This document shows, piece after piece, positions 51,268-64,000 of a stretch of DNA of 64,000 nt. The notes beneath the pieces were generated by a model. That model was given only the letters and a program-made list of their open reading frames with translations, did no database searches and was not told where the DNA came from. Source of the stretch: Typha latifolia (Eukaryota; Streptophyta; Magnoliopsida; Poales; Typhaceae); assembly GCA_019914945.1 (NCBI GenBank), contig CM034105.1:4960001-5024000 (forward strand), in the 5' to 3' direction. The first letter of the stretch is position 1. The number at the start of each line of letters is the position of its first letter. A program made the translations under genes and the position numbers.

Positions 51268-54200
51268 ATGGGGGAAGGAGAAGGTGGAGCGTTAGGAGGC
51301 AACATGAAGCTAGAGTACACACCGACATGGATCGTGGCCGCCGTCTGCTCCCTAATCGTCTTCATCTCCCTCGTCGTCGAGCGCTTGCTCCATCGCCTCG
51401 GAAAGGTGCCACCTTACTTCGTGTCTGTCGTTCTTCTTTCGCTCCGCCTGCTAATCTGGATCGAAACCCTTGTCACCAACGTTGTCAATTTGGTAGGCAT
51501 TGAAGAGGAAGAACCAGAAACCCCTGTTCGAAGCGCTTCAGGAAGTAAAGGAAGGTCCTTTCCTCGTTTACCTTCTTTTCTCTCGTTCTTTTTTTTTAAG
51601 AAATATCTTTTTCCGTAAATTCCTCTTGGATTCTGAAATGGGCCGGTTTTTGTTGGGTAGAGTTGATGCTGTTGGGGTTTATTTCGTTGCTTTTGACGGT
51701 GTTCCAAGGGGCGATCCAGAAGATTTGTATCCCTACGAGTTGGACAAACGACATGCTCCCCTGTAAGAAGGAGCATTCAAAGGAGGGATCCGACGCTGGG
51801 GAAAAGCACTTTAGGTCCCAATTCTTCGTTGGTGTTCTTGGCGGTGGTCGGCGGCTGCTTTCCGAGAGTGGATTTGGTGTGGAGCATTGCGCGACCAAGG
51901 TTGATTTCCTCTCTAAAGTTCATCATTCTTGATGGGAGTATTCGTTTTTTGCGTGGACTCGAATCAATTTTATTTAAGGGGTAGGGAAATCTCTGTAGGT
52001 GTTTTCGAGTCATTATTTGGTTTATTGCAATAGCATGGTACTCTTTTCGGCTGCAAATTTTGGAAATGATGGTTAGTAGACCAAATTAGGATGCAATTTT
52101 TTTGTTGCTTTTGTCCAACAAGTTTGTTAAGTATATGGTAGTGGAAGTATTCTTCTTGGGTAATGAGAGTATGGGAATTGTTTATGTTATCTCTACAACA
52201 ATTTTGTCAGTCGTATGTTTCCTTTTTTTTGTTTTTTGTAAAGCTTAATAAGACAGAAGGAACACGTCCTTAGCTTGTTTAGTACTTTTTCAATTATTTG
52301 CTTGAAGTTTTCTATACTGGAAGAATAATTACAGGAATGCATTGCTATTTTGTTCCTTTAGGCTATTATATTATTACACAAGCACAGATTTTACAATGCT
52401 TTTGACTGGACATACTTGCCAGTTCTAGTAACCATGAAAATGTATTCTCGATGCTTTTATTTTCTTATTATTTTTAAATAGATATACAGGAGGAATACGT
52501 GCTACTATCTGCTCGATAGTCTTAAGGATCTTCTTTTATCTTTCTATATATGGAAGAAATAAATTACGACTATGCCAAGCTGCTTGATAGTGATGTACAA
52601 CCATTTTTTATGCAGATCAAGGGACTATTTTGTTTGGATGGATGAAGAGATTTTTTTTCTTATAACTAGTGACTGCCCAAGTTGAATATTTGCATTAGGT
52701 CTGCTAATAAATGTAATGCATAATAAATATAAGGAAGGACAAATTAATCTTTTGAAATCAACCATAGAATTACTTTTCGTTTTGTTCTTTTCATATAATC
52801 AACTAATGTTGTGACTAAATTTTGCCGCATTTCTGATTTATTTGGCAGTTAGTGCACTGGATGCAGGTTTTTCCCCTATAACTAACTAATTAACCTTCTC
52901 CGTTATAGGGGAAAGTTCCACTGTTGTCTCTTGAAGCAATTCATCAGTTGCATATTTTCATATTTGTTCTGGCAGTCACTCATGTGATTTTCAGCGCTCT
53001 GACTATGGTGCTAGGAGGGGCAAAGGTAAATGAAATTTCACTTTGCATTCTCAAAGATGCTAAGGTTGTTGTAGTTCAGCTTTTCCAAATGATAACCTTC
53101 TTTTACGACTCAGATACATCAATGGAAGCACTGGGAGACTGCAATACAAAAAGATGTCGCAACAGCTGGTCTGCTTGTTTAGTAGCTTCTTTTAATTGAT
53201 ATTTATTTGTGTTTTGAGTGGGTTTTGAATGTTGATTTGATTTAAAGCTTTCTCCCTAGGAAAGTCAGAAGTTGGTCTCTTTTTTTGCCTTCTTATTTTC
53301 TGACGTGTGTAAGCTAAAACTGCAGGACCGAAGAAGTTCACCTATGTGCATCATTTTGATTTTATCAAGGACCATTTCAAAGGCATTGGCAAAGATTCTT
53401 GGATGTTGGGTTGGGTGGTAAGCTTGCTATGCCATTGTATCTGAATTGTTATTTCATTTATGAGATCAGTATGATTTTGATTTAGTAATTTTAGACTAGA
53501 TATTTTTGTAATTAGATCTTAAAATTCTTTTGATATACAGGAAGTATTCATGTATCATGGAATAAAAGGCATCTTCAATTATATCCCATCACTCAATTGT
53601 CTTTGGCTATTATTGATTATGCTTAACACTGTGGAGATTTTATTAATATAACCTTTTCATAGTTACCCAACAGATAATAATTAGAACTTTTTTTTTTGGG
53701 ATGCATGATGCTACACTAATTTATTATGTTATGTTCGCTTTTGTAGAATACTTGTACCGTATAATATTTTTTGGTTGAACTTTTTCTTCCTTTACATAGT
53801 TCCAGTACAAGCAGCAGAAAGATTACTCTCAATGATCCTTCTTGTGAAATTTACATTTCTGTAGTCATGCCACTCTTGATTTAGTACCTTGTTTCTTTCG
53901 TATCTTGTTGCTTCGAGACTCCGCCTCATTTTCAGATTCCTTGTTTATGAAAGAATGCATTGTTATATATGTATATGTATATCCATGTATAAGTACAATG
54001 TATATGTAATTGTATATACTTATAAATTCACATGTCTATATGTGTGTATATATATACATAGGTATATAAGGTCATTTAGTTTGATTGCCAACAAACAACC
54101 TGACTCAGCAAATCTAGTACGAATGCAATGTTTTGGAGAACAATTGACCCAAATAAGTAACTAAAGTAAAATATAGTAAGCAATAATTGATAAAAAGTTA

Positions 54201-57200
54201 ATTGATTAAAATGATCACTACTAGATGGAAGGAGAAAAAATCATTCAGATAAGGTAGTAGCTTCCTCAACTCTTAAATAGGCATGTTGATAGTAGAAAGG
54301 CATAAAATATGGTGTAAGAAAAGACTTTAGAGTTTAGGTTTACCAATACATAGAATAGTAGTGCTTTTATTTTGAAACCAAGTCTTCCTTTTCACGTCCG
54401 GGCACCCAAAGATTCTCTTTTACCACTGGAATCTTCGAACAGCAACAAGTAACCAATGAAAAGTAGAGATTGAAGAATGAAAGAGGTTTAGAAAAGAAGT
54501 AGAAGAAATTAGGAAAGAATCTTAAGATAGAGTAGGAGAAAGAGGGAGAGAGAGAGAGGAGAAGAAGACTGCAGGAGAGAAAATGAGAGATTTCAAATAA
54601 ATTTTATTCCAATCGTTCCTTGTTTCTCATGTAATAACCCTTAAATAGTTTAACAATTTGATTCTAGCTGATTCTAATAGAAACTTATTTTCTAATAGGA
54701 CTCTAATTGATTATCTTATCTAAATTGATTAATCTAATTTAGGTAATAAATCAATGTGGACATTCCCCACATATAAGCTTACCATAACAATCAATTGAGA
54801 TTCTAATAGTATTCATTTATTAATAGGATCCTAATTGATTAGGTCTTACCTAAATTGACTAACCCAATTTAGGTAATAACTCAATGTGGACATCCCCCGC
54901 ATATAGGTTTACCATGTCTATCTATTGACTAATTTAATTGATAATTTGAATTAAAAATCAACTCAACAAATTAAATGTGAAGATAAGTTGAGTCTAATTA
55001 GACCAATTAGACTAAAATTGGACTCAAGCAACTTTATTTTGGTCAAATTGAAGATTGATGCCCACATCAACTGTTAATTTTCTCAGCACTGCAAATAAAG
55101 ATGATATATCTGCCAGCCAATATTTCTTTCATAAGATTCTCTTTGATCCAGTTGCATGGTCTTGACAGTTGATATATCCAATAAGGAACTGTCCATATGA
55201 TTATGTCTGTGGTCATTTTTTTCCATCATCTTTTTTCTTTTACTAGTAGAAAATTCTCAGAGATGGAGCACTGTCTCTTTATCTGTTGACTTAGGTCTCC
55301 CAAAGGATTCAGCTACTTTTATGGTAAATGTCCAAGATGAGTTTGTCCATCTCTTTTTACAAAGTTTAGACTTTAGAGGATATGAATCATGTGTTGCTTG
55401 CTGAAGATGCCTGGTTGATGGTTCATGCATTTTTCAGAAATTTTGGTTTAATCTAACTGACTATTTCCTTTTTCAGCATTCCTTTCTTAAACAATTCTAT
55501 GGATCTGTCACTAAATCGGACTACACCACAATGAGACTCGGTTTCATTATGGTAAGGTTTCAGTTCATGAGAAAATGGAAGTCTTTCCTCACTTTTTTGG
55601 TGAACATTCACCTTAAACCTTAAGTCCTATTTCGTTGCAGACACATTGCAGGGGGAACCCCAAATTTGATTTTCATAAATATATGGTACGGGCATTGGAA
55701 GCTGATTTTAAAAAAGTTGTTGGCATAAGGTAGTTCACACTAGAAATAATTGCTTTTATTTGCTTCCCATTCAATTTGCAGGGTATGGCTTATTTTAATT
55801 GAATTCCTACCTAATGAATATTCAGTATTGAACATGTTATAACATTTATCTTATTATTTAGATCCTCATATCTCTACTTTTGCTACCTTACAGTTGGTAC
55901 CTGTGGATTTTTGTGGTGATATTCTTATTGCTGAATGTTGGTGGTAAGCTCAACCTCTGATATCATTAATAAGCATTACTTTTTTTGCCTCCCCAATTTT
56001 CTAAACAATAGTATGAATTTTTATTAGTATAATTGATTTCCATACTATGTTATTTTATCAGTTCATGGAGAATTCATTTATGTATATGAAGTAGATTTTT
56101 TATCACTGTTTTGAGTTTTCTAACTTGATTTTAGAAATTACGTGTGATTTGTTGATTCTTTACATCAATGAGCCAATTTAAGGAAAACCAATTCATTACT
56201 ACATTTCTACATCATCCATATCCTTACGATCCTTAGGAGGTCTAGCTTTGTAGACTATGATCTCTTAGTATTGGTTAAATAGTTTGTATGTTCTAACTCT
56301 AGATGGAACATCTACACATTCAAGTAAAATATTAAGAAATTTCTTCCTTTCAAATTTAAACATTCAAGGTCCCTCCGTAACAAGCAATCTACTAGGGATT
56401 TCTATGATATGATCTTACACACTATTGGAAAAGGCGGCCGCCATGGCGGGGCGGTGCACCGGCCGCCCCGCCATGTTGAAAGGCGTCGGCAAAAGGCGGC
56501 CAAGCGCCTTGGCGAGCTGCCTAGGCTCTAAATAGTGCTAGGTGGGCCGCCTGGCCCGACTTGGCGAGCTAGCGCTTCGGCCCGCCAAGTCGAGATGCGG
56601 TTATTAGTGAGCGGGTTGGGTTTTATAGCGGATCGGGTTTAATAAAACTAACCAATTTAGAGGAGTTAATTGCTAATTGCTTTATGAATTATTGAATTAA
56701 GATTACGAGAAGGGATTTTTTTTTCACTGTCATGCATTATTAATTGGAGGAATTACTAATTACCTGTTATTTAAGTATATAATTTCTGATTAGAGGATTT
56801 TGAAATGTGATTCATGTGAATAAACTAGAGTTAGTAAATAGATATCTCAGTTATTCAGTTATCATTAATAAGCAATTAGCTAATGTGATTATGTTATTTA
56901 GTGTTTTGGTTTAGTGCACTATTAAATTTCTGTATATACTATACTTATTTATTTATTTATATTAAAAATGCTAGACCGTCTTGTCACCCGTCTTGTCGCC
57001 CGCCTTCAGCCTAGGCGCTAGGCGGTGGGGTGACCGCCTGCCACCCGCGGCCGCTTTTTAAAACATTGATCTTACATATACTTCTTTCTGTTTATTCAGG
57101 TCTTGTCAAACTCTCATTTGTTCTTGTGTAGACAATCACTTTACTACTAGATCTACTGTTTCATTAGGTTTTGTTAGCAACTCTGCATTTAATCACTTCT

Positions 57201-59890
57201 CAACTGAAGCTTTAACACCACCCATTTTTTAATTTGTGCAGGTTGGCATACATATTTTTGGATTGCATTTGTTCCATTGATTGTAAGTTAACACATCTAT
57301 CAACTGCCTATGAATGTCTTGTTTTGCGTTTAGTGCATATAGGGCTATTCAATGAGGTTCCTTTTTATATAACGGCATAAAGTTTTCTCTTGGGGAAAAG
57401 GAAAATAAAATGAAAAACATACAAATTACTAATTACAGGATTGAGATTTTCTTTATGTTTCCTTGATTACTTTAAAGCTTCAGAAATGCTGCTTCTCTGG
57501 AGGATTTCAGTCTATGTTGTCTCCATGTGTTAGTAATATACAATGTAGCACATAAACAATATATGACTGTTCATCTTATGCTTGATCATTGACCTCAGTG
57601 CATATCGAGGGTTTTTCATTTTTTGATCTTTAGGATTTGGAATAATTTCAACAGATTAACTTCCAAGGGGCCTTGAAATTTCGTTGCCACAGAAATGTAA
57701 TGATATCAGAATTTTCATGAAGGTTTACTCGTTATATCTTTAGGAGCGACTAAAACTATTTCAGAAAGGCTATTTGAAAAATTGAGAAATTACACGAGGT
57801 TGAATTATGCATCATCCATGACTTACTAAAGTTTTGCTGACCCAGTATCTTCTATGAAGGAAACTTGACTTGACCATTAGTTCCATTTATGGATGAATCT
57901 GATGAGTCCTGGCTACATTTTGTCTATTTCCTCTTTCTTTTTTAACTTAAGTCATTCCTCAGACGACTTGAATGAAATAATGGACCTAATTGTTGAGAAC
58001 AAAATTTGCATCATTCATGGAACAATCATATCTTGGAAAAGACATGATGATGTTGAATATTGCAGTGATTGTTTGGATGATGTGGAGAAGTGATATTATA
58101 TGGTTGGCATGTACAACTGTGTTGGATAATGAAACTTATTTGTTGATGTCTCAATGCATTATAATTGGGAAGTCAAGATACGAGATGTACTATATTTACC
58201 CATACATGTGCATATGTGTGATCAATTAAGCACAACACTTTATGCCGTTGGTTTAGAGTTGCCAGACACTACAACACTGAGACTCTTAACCACCAATCAT
58301 ATCAGTGAACAATAATCTAAGTCCCCCCCCCCCCCCCATGGTAAGCATGCCAACTTTTGCCCATTGACATGCATGTTCTAGTGTCTTCTCAACACTTATT
58401 CAAGTTTGTCCCATGCTACATGTTAAGGGTATCAACCAGTGTTCATACTTCATATTATGTTGGTCCAATGGCTGTCATTTATGTACTCAAGCAGGTATGA
58501 GCTTATTGGCATGGTGACATGCCATTCCTGTGCCTTTTCTATTGTTGTCCTGCATTAAATCCACCATTAACTGACTCTCACTTAGGATGCTTTCTTGCCT
58601 ATGTTTTGACATGCCTGTTCGTCTTGACATTTGGGGATTTGCTCTGCTGTGCTTCAGTGACTAAGATACTCATCGGTTACTCTATTTCATATTCATAGCT
58701 TCTGCTAGCTGTGGGAACCAAATTGGAGCATGTCATATCTCAACTAGCTCATGAGGTCGCTGAGAAACACTCTGCAATTGAAGGTGAATTGGTAGTGAAA
58801 CCATCAGATGATCACTTCTGGTTCCACCGTCCGCGAGTTATCCTGTACCTGATTCACTTTATTCTCTTCCAAAATGCCTTTGAGATTGCATTCTTCTTTT
58901 GGATACTGGTAAGAATCATGAAATGTTAATTCTGAGAGTGCTTAATTAATTCTTGGGCAATCTTTACTTTTGTTTCAACCAAATTGTTTTTTAATATCCT
59001 TAGTAGCTTTAGAAGTTTAAGCTATCCTTTGAGGTTAAAAATATATCAATTATTTACCCACATTCTTTAACTTGAGCTTCTGGAGTTGCAGAGAATAGAA
59101 AAAGTTTTTTATGCTTAATAAAGGTTTCTGCTCATTCCCTTTTTCCATGCAGGCCACCTACGGGTTTGACTCGTGCATCATGGGACAAGTTGGTTTCATC
59201 GTACCAAGACTTGTCATTGGGTAATTACCTGCATTTCATATTTTGTTAACTATAATTGTCATCTCTATCTTAGTCTCTTGTCTAGATGATTCTCGCGTCG
59301 AGGATTTTCTTGAGGTTTCCTCTTAGTTTGCATGAGTCTAAAGACTTTAAACTGCAACGATGGTATCTATTCTCCAGTTGGCCTTTTTCATTTTTAGCGG
59401 GTAGATATCAACTGTCCTTCAATTGTGAAAAAAAAAATCATTAATTTTCTGGAGTCTTTCATCTTTGAGTGTTGCCCTGGACACCCATATGGTTGCGAAA
59501 AAGGATTGGATGATGATTGTGCTCATGGCATAGCGTTATGAATCCTACATGGTTCTCTTGTTGGCAGGTTTATTGTTCAACTTCTTTGCAGCTATAGCAC
59601 CCTACCCCTCTATGCGATTGTCACGCAGGTGAGTCCTTTTTCTTGTTATTGCCATGTTAATGAAACTCAGCAGCACCAAATGACTTCTTTCTTGGTTCAA
59701 GATGGGAAGCTATTTCCAGAAGGCGATATTTGATGAGCACATACAAGAGGGCCTCGTGGGCTGGGCGCAAAAGGCAAAGAGGAGGAAAGCACAAAATACT
59801 GACAATGCCACAGAATCGAGTGATGGATCAAGAGAATCTTCTGTTAATATAGAGTTAAAGAAGCTGGTTGTGCAGAGAGATACAACATAA
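51268..59890 (+). CDS. MLO1: MLO family seven-transmembrane protein, MLO1-like, 14 exons, 493 aa
   Basis: Exons: 51268-51405, 51497-51554, 51661-51899, 52909-53025, 53114-53168, 53326-53417, 55477-55551, 55641-55729, 55894-55943, 57242-57282, 58699-58908, 59153-59220, 59568-59628, 59702-59890. All have GT-AG introns and join in frame (1482 nt). MLO hallmarks in order: TPTWIVAAVCSLIVFISLVV (first membrane segment), ELMLLGFISLLLTVFQ, KICIP and MLPC cysteines, LHIFIFVLAVTHVIFSALT, FITHC-type MTHCRGNPKFDFHKYM, SWYLWIFVVIFLLLNVGGW, LLLAVGTKLEHVI, HFWFHRPRVILYLIHFILFQ, TYGFDSCIMGQ and STLPLYAIVTQMGS. A calmodulin-binding amphipathic segment with LVGWAQKAKRRK lies at about 449-460. The tail is short. 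MLOs are plasma-membrane calcium-channel-type proteins. The wording resembles the Arabidopsis MLO1/13/15 group rather than the mildew-susceptibility group, but subgroup and symbol are tentative. Confidence 0.94.
54080..55090 (-). repeat. Probable retrotransposon LTR-derived repeat in MLO intron 6
   Basis: The segment has AAT/GGTCTAATTAG-type words and two diverged copies of ATTTAGGTAATAA(A/C)TCAATG at about 54,737 and 54,860, each followed by GTGGACAT(T/C)CCCC. It is unlike the surrounding intron. Limits, class and strand are uncertain. Confidence 0.4.
56420..57068. mobile_element. Non-autonomous hAT-like element (649 bp) in MLO intron 9
   Basis: ATCTTACA at 56,412-56,419 and 57,069-57,076 is a perfect 8-bp target duplication, the hAT length. 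The ends are CACTATTGGAAAAGGCGGCC and, on the complement, CAATGTTTTAAAAAGCGGCC, agreeing at 15 of 20 positions and again over the next two bases. The subterminal regions are very GC-rich with repeated GCCTAGGCG and GGCGG words, while the middle is AT-rich. No transposase frame is present. Confidence 0.8.
58323..58337 (+). repeat. Poly-C run in MLO intron 10
   Basis: A run of about fifteen C, likely to vary in length and to be error-prone in sequencing. Confidence 0.9.
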
Positions 59891-61720
59891 GCAACCACAG
59901 AGCTAGCTTGTAATTATCGGTTATCTATGATGTTTGATAAGTTATAGGGAATATTTATATGTGTTTCCAATGTTCTTTTTGGATATTGTGGGTACTATCT
60001 AATGCATGGTAGTACTTTTATATACAAGCATGCATCACAAGGTTGGCTTCGTTAAATTTGAGTTGTCAGTATAATACCAGAGAAATGGTGTTTCTGTAAT
60101 ATCACAGGCAGTGCAAGTTTCTTTTTTCTTCTGTTGATTTTTTTTTCCTATTTCTCCTCTTCTGTTTGGTGTATGCTAATAGAAGAACAATCTTTTCTTT
60201 CAAGTTGTATTTTAGGAGAGATCTAAGTATTTGTTTATCTTCTTGTAAACTACAAAATGATGAAATTATTTAGTTCAACAGTCTGTTTTCGTAATCTTTT
60301 TGCATTGCCGGCCTTAGCAGGGTTGATCCTGCTAGGGTTCCAAATTTTTTTCCACCCCCTCATCTGAGGGTTCTCCTCGCCGGCTTTAGTTGGTGGAAGG
60401 GTTTCTCCTCTCTGCAACCCTAGCTCAAGCATCCTCCAAGCCACTATGGTCAATACCATGTGGACTCTAAAACCCTAGCCAACGACGAGAAGGAGCACCT
60501 CAGCTCCAATTCCGACGATATGAAGTCGCTTCATGCCCTAATGGAGGCCAAAGTCCAGGCCAAGAAGCTCCGCGAGGTAATCAAAATTATCAATCTTAGG
60601 AGGCCGTGGAAGCGACAACATTAGCAGGTAATCAAAATTATCAATTTTATTATCAATTTTAGGAGGCTGCGGAAGCGACAACATTAGCACGGCCATGGTT
60701 CGGGTGGATGCTGCTCTAGGGAGGTGAAGACTAGTTCTTTTTTTTGTCTTCTGCTCCATATATTATTGTAGTTCTAAAGGCTTCTTCTGTCTCTTTATTT
60801 TGCTCTCTGGTTATCAATATGACTGGAACTGAAGCTATTTTCTCTAATTGGATATATTATCCTGAAAATTTCTAATATTTTGGTGGTTGTGTTGATCTCT
60901 TTGCATGCCTTCTCTTGTGGGTCATTTACAAACATTAACCAGGATTGTGTTGCATGTTTTTTAGAAGCTAACCATGATTAATAGCTTGATTCTAATTAGA
61001 GAATATCAGCCAGTTATATCTCCGGACCACTACTATGGATTGAGTACCAAGGATATGCATTAATTAAGTAGGTATATGTAATTCAATATTCTTCTGTTTA
61101 GCTACTGCAAGTTGTCTAAGATTCCTGCAATGAATCGATTAGGCAACTCTAAGTATGTATTTGGTCTCTTGTAATGGATTACAGGATTAGGCATGTATTG
61201 TAGATAGGAAGAATTGAGTATAGCTTTGCCATTAAATATTATCTACATGAATATATATATATATATATACATACACACAACACCATATAAAATTATTTGT
61301 ACGTGCAAGTTTATTTATACTTGTCTGAGTTCCTTATCTGCTGAGCATTGGCACACACTATTGCTTCAGAAATATGAAAAAAGAAAAAGGAAAGCTGAAT
61401 GGTATTTGCTGATATAATTAACAAACCATGAGACAATGGCAATCCTAGAAAACAACTTGAATAAAGTGCGTATTGTACATATAAAGTACACATGACCAAC
61501 TTGTGGATTCCTTATCTTCTCTTCGGTAGACATTGCAATAACATGGAACAATTCACTAACCGAAAAACTTAACACATGGGGTTATTAGACCTCTACCAAA
61601 ATTATGAGAGCTTTACTTCTAGAAAGCTCAGGGACTACTGTTGGCCTTTGAAGCACTAGAAAAATCTAATACTAGTGCCCAATCCGACCTTTTGAATCAT
61701 TTGTTTATTTCAACTCACTT
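59891..61720. other. MLO 3' flank and spacer
   Basis: The first 300-400 bp should hold the MLO 3'UTR. At 60,300-60,730 a GC-richer patch contains AACCCTAG-type words and a local tandem duplication (60,575-60,688). A short (TA)n occurs at about 61,251-61,270. No gene is supported. Confidence 0.45.
60575..60688 (+). repeat. Two tandem copies of an exon-like segment
   Basis: AGGTAATCAAAATTATCAAT occurs at 60,575 and 60,626, each followed by TTAGGAGGC(C/T)G and GGAAGCGACAACATTAGC; the second copy carries an extra TATCAATTTTA. The preceding frame reads LMEAKVQAKKLRE, then VIKII. It looks like a fragment of a coding repeat, not recognised. Confidence 0.7.
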
Positions 61721-61723
61721 GCA

Positions 61724-63881
61724 TCACCACTTCAATGCCTGCCTTTGGATTTTTGAATTGTGAGAGTTCTTCCCACCCTTATCCTTGTAAGAATTCCTTG
61801 AAGCAAGAAGCCTTGTTCTGCCATGAGCAGCTGCTATAGCTCGCTTTCTTTGCTTGTTTAGGCGTTTCACGAGTAAAGCATCACCATCAGCATCACCCTC
61901 ATCTGACTCATCACTACCATCCTGGAAGAAACCCATATACAAATTTAGATGGCTAGTCAGAAACAATCTCAAATTTAAAAGTAAGTTTCCAACTATCCAT
62001 AGTACTAGTATTATGCATATCAATGTTATGCTTCCATGAAGTTGGTAATTTCAACGATTCGCCCATCACTGTCCGCCACCATACTGCAGAGCATTGGTCC
62101 AGCAAGATCCCAAGTATTGTGCCCACTGCAGAGTACTAGATACTAGACAAACCATAAAATTTAGCTACCGTAAACCCATGCATGGAGCACGGGAAAGGTG
62201 GGGCATAGGAGTCTTCAGCATTATCCCACATTCCAACAATTAGATTATAATTTAAACTTTCAAAATTCCTTACGCAATTACATTCGACGACTAATTTGAC
62301 CATGAATTTCTATAATTCATGCTAAAAAATAATAATGATTGGACAGAGGAAATAACCTTTTGAGGGTAAAATAAAATTAAGAAGTAACTGACACTATAAC
62401 TCTTGACTATCAGCATAAGAAAGAAGATGCAAAAACAACTATCATTGCTAAACTTACTCTTGGGAATTCTGAAGTACCTAAGTTAAATAATTTGGCTACC
62501 CAACTATCTAAAACAAATAGAACCTGTTACATAAACGAAGCAGTGAAAGAAAAACTAGATAAAAGCCATATCCTCAGTATTTCTTGTTATAATCTGCGTT
62601 TATCTCTTCTATCAATAAACAATAAGAACGCCACGCACTTTTATATACTGTGATCAGACCACACAGCACTAGAAGACTGGAACACGCCATCTCAGATGAG
62701 CAGGAAACAGATATTTTCATTTTGTTACTAAAATAATATCTGCAGTTTTTAAATAGAATAAATTACCTAAAAGAAGTCGCTCTCACTAAATTAAGATTCT
62801 GCCAACTGTTGGTATTAGAAGTCGTCCTTACATTTTCAAAACTCTTGCCTTTTCAGCAGATCTTCTATTAATTAAAATGGATAAGTTGTTCAATGTTCTA
62901 CAAGTTTTCTGGTGAATTTTGTCGAAGTGGGAGAGGAGAGTAGGTTAAAGAGCATCCCAGTGCACAAGGCTCCTGTCTTTGGTCTAGGGAGGGAGGACAA
63001 AGTGTAGATTGCTCTAATATGTCCACAATATATATAAAAGTAGAATGTACATAAACCGGAACCAAAGTTATTAAGTAGAAATCTTCAAGGCTGGAACTAG
63101 AAAGTATCTAAATAAAAATATGGTAAAGTTGTTCTACTCATTGAAGATGCAAGAAACCACTGAGTTACTTGTCTAGTAGATAAACATGAGGAAGCACATT
63201 TAAATGATAATAGAGAAATTACATGCCTAAGAAAACTGGTTCCATGAGTTTGTATAAATAAATTGGAGGTGCACATATATGCTTCTTAACATAAGAAGAC
63301 TCAATTATAGAGCACTCCTGAGTACTGACATTCCAAATCAACTAAAGATGTGGTGACATTTGCCGCTAAAGTGTATCCCTCAAGATGCAATGCATCTTGG
63401 ATGGTTACCGCCACTAAAGCTCTGAGTCTTAAATATTTCAGACAATGGAATTCACAAGTCATAAGATAGACATATCCATGCTTATTTTCTATTATCAGGC
63501 CAGGATCAATCAACAAACTTGTACTCAACTACACATAGTTGTAGCTTAAATTGAACAGGTATAAGAAATAAAAGCTGAGAAATATTAAAATTAATATGCA
63601 TGAAATGATCAAAGTTAACTCAAGGCCAGTACTATGACAAGAAGATGCTCTTCATTCTGTGTATCCTAAGATTGAACTAGCTATGATCATATCATGTTCA
63701 AAAGGAACATATGCTTGCTAAGAAAAAGATCAAAGTAGACTCAAGACCAGAACAAGGCAGTGATGAAAAACACCTGCTCTCCTGATACCAAAGTTTCCTT
63801 TTCACAGCCAATGCTGGGATCACATGAACTCAGACCCTCCTCCAATCTTTCCCCATCATTGCAACTCGTGGTCATCTCTTG
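61724..63881 (-). CDS. Last two exons of a basic C-terminal protein, possibly RIO2-like kinase (5' part outside window)
   Basis: Exon 63,774-63,881 (36 codons, acceptor CTACAG, donor GTGTTT) joins in phase 0 to exon 61,724-61,921 (66 codons with TGA; acceptor TTCCAG). The first exon is acidic and Ser-rich. The second begins with an acidic DGSDESDEGDADGD run, then a basic KRLNKQRKRAIAAAHGRTR and ends SRNSYKDKGGKNSHNSKIQ plus a short tail. From family memory, this acidic-then-basic end with a YKDKGGK motif resembles plant RIO2-type kinases (late 40S ribosome maturation), but the kinase domain lies beyond the right edge, so the identity is not proven. The 1.85-kb intron between has nothing recognisable. 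That this is a real gene end is likely; the name is a guess. Confidence 0.6.
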
Positions 63882-64000
63882 CTGTAGAAGTACATCAAAG
63901 AGTGATGGATCATTAAGTATATGGAAATCTTAAACCAAATGTTACTTTGGCTTTCAGCTTGGTTAGACTTAGAATAACTCAAGCTCAAACATTAAATAAT

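Noticed and set aside
60545..60690. Reading the GT...AG words as true introns of a small gene
   Set aside because: The implied introns are about 20-30 nt, below what plant spliceosomes process, and upstream frames contain stops.

Overview
The window is nuclear genomic DNA from a flowering plant. Its genes have many GT-AG introns, and the intergenic DNA is AT-rich and full of (GA)n/(TA)n microsatellites, LTR-retrotransposon debris, an RTE-type LINE end and a hAT-like element. The proteins are plant-type: a NAC factor, an MLO protein, a plastid-type FGAM synthase and a plant YacP-like NYN protein. Gene structures and repeat style fit a non-grass monocot, possibly a palm, but that placement is a guess.

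Layout. 1-1270 (-): 5' part of a Golgi-type SAM-dependent methyltransferase of the At1g29790 kind, cut by the window edge. 2.9-4.6 kb (-): decayed Ty1/copia polyprotein. 5.2-16.9 kb (+): nine-exon YacP-like NYN-domain gene whose introns hold an RTE LINE end and two later insertions. 17.3-26.9 kb: no convincing gene. 26.9-28.9 kb (+): three-exon NAC gene of the NAC035/LOV1 type. 30.1-34.35 kb (-): an inverted, eroded duplicate of the 3' two thirds of the NYN gene. 35.0-39.4 kb (-), with a likely 5'UTR exon at 40.8-41.0 kb: phosphoribosylformylglycinamidine synthase of purine biosynthesis. 41.7-44.75 kb: transposon-derived DNA with a Ty3/gypsy LTR-like segment. 44.76-47.61 kb: probable solo LTR of about 2.86 kb containing an array of six hairpins. 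51.3-59.9 kb (+): complete 14-exon MLO gene (493 aa, MLO1-like) with a hAT-like element in one intron. 61.7-63.9 kb (-): last two exons of a further gene, tentatively RIO2-like, running off the right edge.

The genes are independent housekeeping or regulatory loci, not a pathway cluster. The two signals most worth following are (i) the hairpin array in the solo LTR (45,742-45,968), whose arms change together between units while loop length stays fixed, and (ii) the inverted segmental duplication that brackets the NAC gene, with one intact and one broken NYN copy and a readable order of later transposon events. All calls come from reading the sequence and from family knowledge; no database search was run.
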